NCBI RefSeq assembly: GCF_900188165.1 | Contig: NZ_FZOS01000029.1 | Coordinates: 1-43,121, forward strand | Length of the DNA stretch: 43,121 nucleotides | Origin: Edaphosphingomonas laterariae | GTDB taxonomy: Bacteria; Pseudomonadota; Alphaproteobacteria; Sphingomonadales; Sphingomonadaceae | Direction: 5' to 3' | Shown here: in pieces, positions 40,692 to 43,121 of the stretch | Layout of the letters: each line of letters starts with the position of its first letter | How positions within the stretch are numbered: the first letter of the stretch is position 1 | Notes under the pieces: model-generated | Told to the model about the DNA's origin: nothing | The model's input: the letters and a program-made list of their open reading frames with translations, nothing else | Database searches by the model: none | Made by a program: the position numbers and the translations under genes

Positions 40692-43043
40692 TCAGATTTT
40701 GGTTCGCAGGGTGATGCCATAAGTGCGCGGATCGCCGGTGCCGCCGCTATACTGGCCGGTATTGAAGGCGCCCGGCCCGATCGTGTTGAAATATTTGGTG
40801 TCGAACAGGTTGCGCGCGAAGATCGACGCATCCCAATTGCCATCGGGCGATCGCACGCCAAGTGCGATGTTGGTCAGGCCATAGCCGTCGACCACGGCAT
40901 CGGCGGCCAGATTATAGGTCGCGTTGAACTTGGACCGATAGCTGTAGTTCAGGTTGAAATAGGCTTCGGAATCCGTGTCCAGCCCGACCGCATATTCGCC
41001 GCCCGCCGCCGCCGAATATTTGGAAACGCCCGGCAGCGAACGCCCGCTCAGATCGCACACCGGCACCGAATATTCGATCGGGCACGGCGCATTCTCGAAA
41101 TTGCGGTAGGTCGCGTCGATATAGCTGCCCGACGCGAACAGGCTGAGCCCGGGCACCAGCCGCAAGGTCGCGTCCGCCTCCAGCCCGCGCGAACGCACGG
41201 TGCCGACATTGGCGATATAGGCGGTCAGCGCGACGGCGGTGTCGATCTGCTGGCTCTGATAATTATGGATCTCGGTCGAGAAGGCCGACAGGTTCAGCGT
41301 CAACCGCCGGTCAAGCAGCGTGGATTTGATGCCGACCTCGAAATTGTCGACCTTTTCGGGCGCGATGGTGGGCGGCGCGCCCGTCGCGTTGAGGTTGAGG
41401 CCACCCGACTTATAGCCGCGCGAATAGGTGCCATAGGCCATCACGTCGGGCGTGAACTTGTAGGACAGGGTCAAGAGGCCCGAAATATTGTCCTCGCTGG
41501 TCTTGGCCGTATAGCGCGGAATATCGCGGCCGAAGGCGTTGCGGATCGCCTGCGCGCCCATCGCGATCTGCCCCGGCGTCAGCGTCGGCCCACGCTGCAC
41601 CTGTTCGAAGAAACCGTCCTTCTTCTCATAGGTGTAACGCAGGCCGCCGGTCAGGTCGAAACCCTCGGCAATGTGCCAGATGAGCTGGCCGAACGCCGCA
41701 TAGCTCTTGGTATCGGCGCGCGCCGTGCCGTCGACGAACAGGCCGTTGAGCGCGGCCTGCGCGCCGGCCGATGCCTGCGTGCTGCCCATCGCCGGCCCGA
41801 TGATCCACAAGGCCGCGTCCGGCCCGTATTTCGTGAAGATCTTGTCGTCGATCCGCTGCGAGAAATAATAGAGGCCGGCGACATAATCGATCGTATCGCC
41901 GTCGTTCGACGCGATCCGCAGCTCCTGGCTGAACTGCTCCTGCTTTTCGTAGATGCCGGCATCGGTGAAGATGTCGAGGCCGATGGTGTCGGCGTCGATC
42001 TCCGGCGTGTAGGACAGCGAACGCCAGGCCGTGACCGACGTGATCGTGGCGCTGCCCAGATCGAGATCGGCAATGCCGCTAATACCGTCGGTCTTGACCT
42101 TCAGGCCGAGTGGCCGGTTGAGATCGAGCTTGCGGGCGAACGGATCGATCGGCAGCGGCGTGTAGCCGAAGCGTGCCGCGCGGGCGTAGAAATCGTTGGG
42201 CACGGCCGATCCATCAAGCCGCGTCTGGCGCACCGTCGTCATCGAACCGATGCAGCAATCCTGCTGCAGATCGCTATGGTCGGCGATCAGCCGCAGCGAG
42301 AAATTGTCGGTCGGCTTGAACAGCAACTGCCCGCGCACCGAAAAGCTGCGCAGATCATTCTTGCGCGATCCATCGCGAACATTGACGCTGAATCCCTTGT
42401 CGCGGATCGTGTCGGTCACGCTCACCCGCACCGCCAGGGTGTCGGTGATCGGCGCGCTTCCGCTCGCGCGCAACTGGGTCAGCTGGTAATTGCCGATGCT
42501 CAGTTCGCCACGAACCTCGGGATCGAAGGATGGCGCGCGCGTCGTGATGTTGATCGCGCCGGCGGTGGTGTTCTTGCCGAACAACGTCCCCTGCGGGCCG
42601 CGCAGCACCTCCAGCCGTTCCAGATCATACAGGTCGAACGCCGCCTGCGTGGGGCGGCTGTAATAGACCTGATCGACATAGATGCCGACGCCATATTCCA
42701 CGCCCAGGCTGGCAAAGGCCGGGGTCGCGCCGAGCCCGCGAATATTAATGTTCGTCTGCCGTGCGTTGGTCGCGGTGATCTGCAGGCTGGGCGCCAGCTG
42801 CGCCACCTGCGTCAGCCCCATGGTGCCGGGAACGGCCACCTGTTCGTCGTTCAGCGCGGTCAGGGCGATCGGCACGTCCTGCGCGCGTTCGGTGCGCCGC
42901 CGCGCGGTGACGACGATCGTGTCGCCGGTATCGACGGCGGTGCGCGCCGTCCTTTCGGCTGCCGGTGCCGGTGCCGGTGCCGGGGGCTGTTCCTGAGCGG
43001 CGGCCGGGATGGCCATCACCGCCGCACTAGGCGTCGTGGACAA
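40692..43043 (-). CDS. TonB-dependent outer-membrane receptor
   Basis: This is a 783-residue outer-membrane barrel with a plug domain. The TonB box region is 'DTIVVTARRRTERAQDVPI', the plug has 'TNINIRGLGATPAFASLG' and 'LERLEVLRGPQGTLFGKNTT', and the barrel ends 'RTYGITLRTKI'. Sphingomonad receptors of this type import large organic ligands. Next to a sulfatase, a sulfated compound is likely (inference). The only usable start in the frame is a TTG at 43043; an upstream stop lies at 43071-43073. The leader has 'SAAVMAIPAAAQEQ', a normal signal cleavage site, but its beginning looks shortened. The final residue is Ile, not the usual Phe. Confidence 0.88.
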   Translation of the reverse strand: MSTTPSAAVMAIPAAAQEQPPAPAPAPAAERTARTAVDTGDTIVVTARRRTERAQDVPIALTALNDEQVAVPGTMGLTQVAQLAPSLQITATNARQTNINIRGLGATPAFASLGVEYGVGIYVDQVYYSRPTQAAFDLYDLERLEVLRGPQGTLFGKNTTAGAINITTRAPSFDPEVRGELSIGNYQLTQLRASGSAPITDTLAVRVSVTDTIRDKGFSVNVRDGSRKNDLRSFSVRGQLLFKPTDNFSLRLIADHSDLQQDCCIGSMTTVRQTRLDGSAVPNDFYARAARFGYTPLPIDPFARKLDLNRPLGLKVKTDGISGIADLDLGSATITSVTAWRSLSYTPEIDADTIGLDIFTDAGIYEKQEQFSQELRIASNDGDTIDYVAGLYYFSQRIDDKIFTKYGPDAALWIIGPAMGSTQASAGAQAALNGLFVDGTARADTKSYAAFGQLIWHIAEGFDLTGGLRYTYEKKDGFFEQVQRGPTLTPGQIAMGAQAIRNAFGRDIPRYTAKTSEDNISGLLTLSYKFTPDVMAYGTYSRGYKSGGLNLNATGAPPTIAPEKVDNFEVGIKSTLLDRRLTLNLSAFSTEIHNYQSQQIDTAVALTAYIANVGTVRSRGLEADATLRLVPGLSLFASGSYIDATYRNFENAPCPIEYSVPVCDLSGRSLPGVSKYSAAAGGEYAVGLDTDSEAYFNLNYSYRSKFNATYNLAADAVVDGYGLTNIALGVRSPDGNWDASIFARNLFDTKYFNTIGPGAFNTGQYSGGTGDPRTYGITLRTKI

Positions 43044-43121
43044 AGCTTGACGGCGTGACTCTGGATTGATTCAAGGCTGCTTTTGGGAGGCAGCGTTGGG
43101 CGAGCGGATCGGCGTGTCGGA

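Noticed and set aside
40641-43058. An 805-residue open frame on the + strand opposite the TonB receptor
   Set aside because: It is the antisense of a clear receptor gene, is rich in Arg, Gly and Asp and has no domain; long antisense frames are common in GC-rich DNA.

Overview
The window is GC-rich alphaproteobacterial DNA that looks like a sphingomonad (Sphingomonadaceae) chromosome. Evidence is the trb-type conjugation locus of the form common in that group, a DUF1134 protein, a sphingomonad-style TonB-dependent receptor beside an arylsulfatase, and many GST/hydrolase/monooxygenase genes. Assignment below family level is not possible from the sequence alone.

Region 1 (1 to about 16475) is the right-hand part of an integrative and conjugative element (ICE). 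Its outer part is worn: an IS3-family 3' fragment (to 423) interrupts a DNA topoisomerase IB gene, followed by a small hypothetical gene, a fused nucleotidyltransferase-HEPN protein (1641-2573) and about 425 bp of apparently decayed DNA. Then comes a compact transfer operon on the + strand: traG, a CopG-like gene, trbB, C, D, E, J, L, F, G, I, a DUF2274 gene and an AlpA-like regulator (2999-14928). Most junctions overlap by a few bases. A tyrosine integrase (15085-16308, minus) closes the element beside a tRNA-Ser(GCU) gene (16476-16568), the likely attachment gene. No relaxase, oriT or second att copy is visible, so the other end lies left of the window.

Region 2 (16569-31000) looks like host chromosome: DUF1134 protein, a short methyltransferase, pyrC, ygfZ, a DUF2889 protein, a small secreted protein, a SnoaL-like protein divergent from an MFS transporter, a GST / TIM-barrel isomerase / epoxide-hydrolase-like gene group, and a family 2 glycosyltransferase. 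A tightly overlapped minus-strand operon follows: BKACE, CitE-like lyase, CoA transferase and crotonase (27208-31049). It reads as a small acyl-CoA catabolic route whose substrate is unknown.

Region 3 (31100-43121) holds CheW and a globin-coupled chemoreceptor, purU divergent from a Baeyer-Villiger-type flavin monooxygenase with an unusual seven-copy short repeat between them, an aldo/keto reductase, a secreted HExxH protein, an ArsR-SRPBCC gene pair with a striking 30-bp dyad over the ArsR start, an arylsulfatase and a TonB-dependent receptor whose N-terminus has no ATG.

The most interesting items are the BKACE acyl-CoA operon, the CCATTTGG repeat array, the ArsR operator, the diverged second AlpA tail beside the integrase, and the repeat cluster between the integrase and the tRNA.
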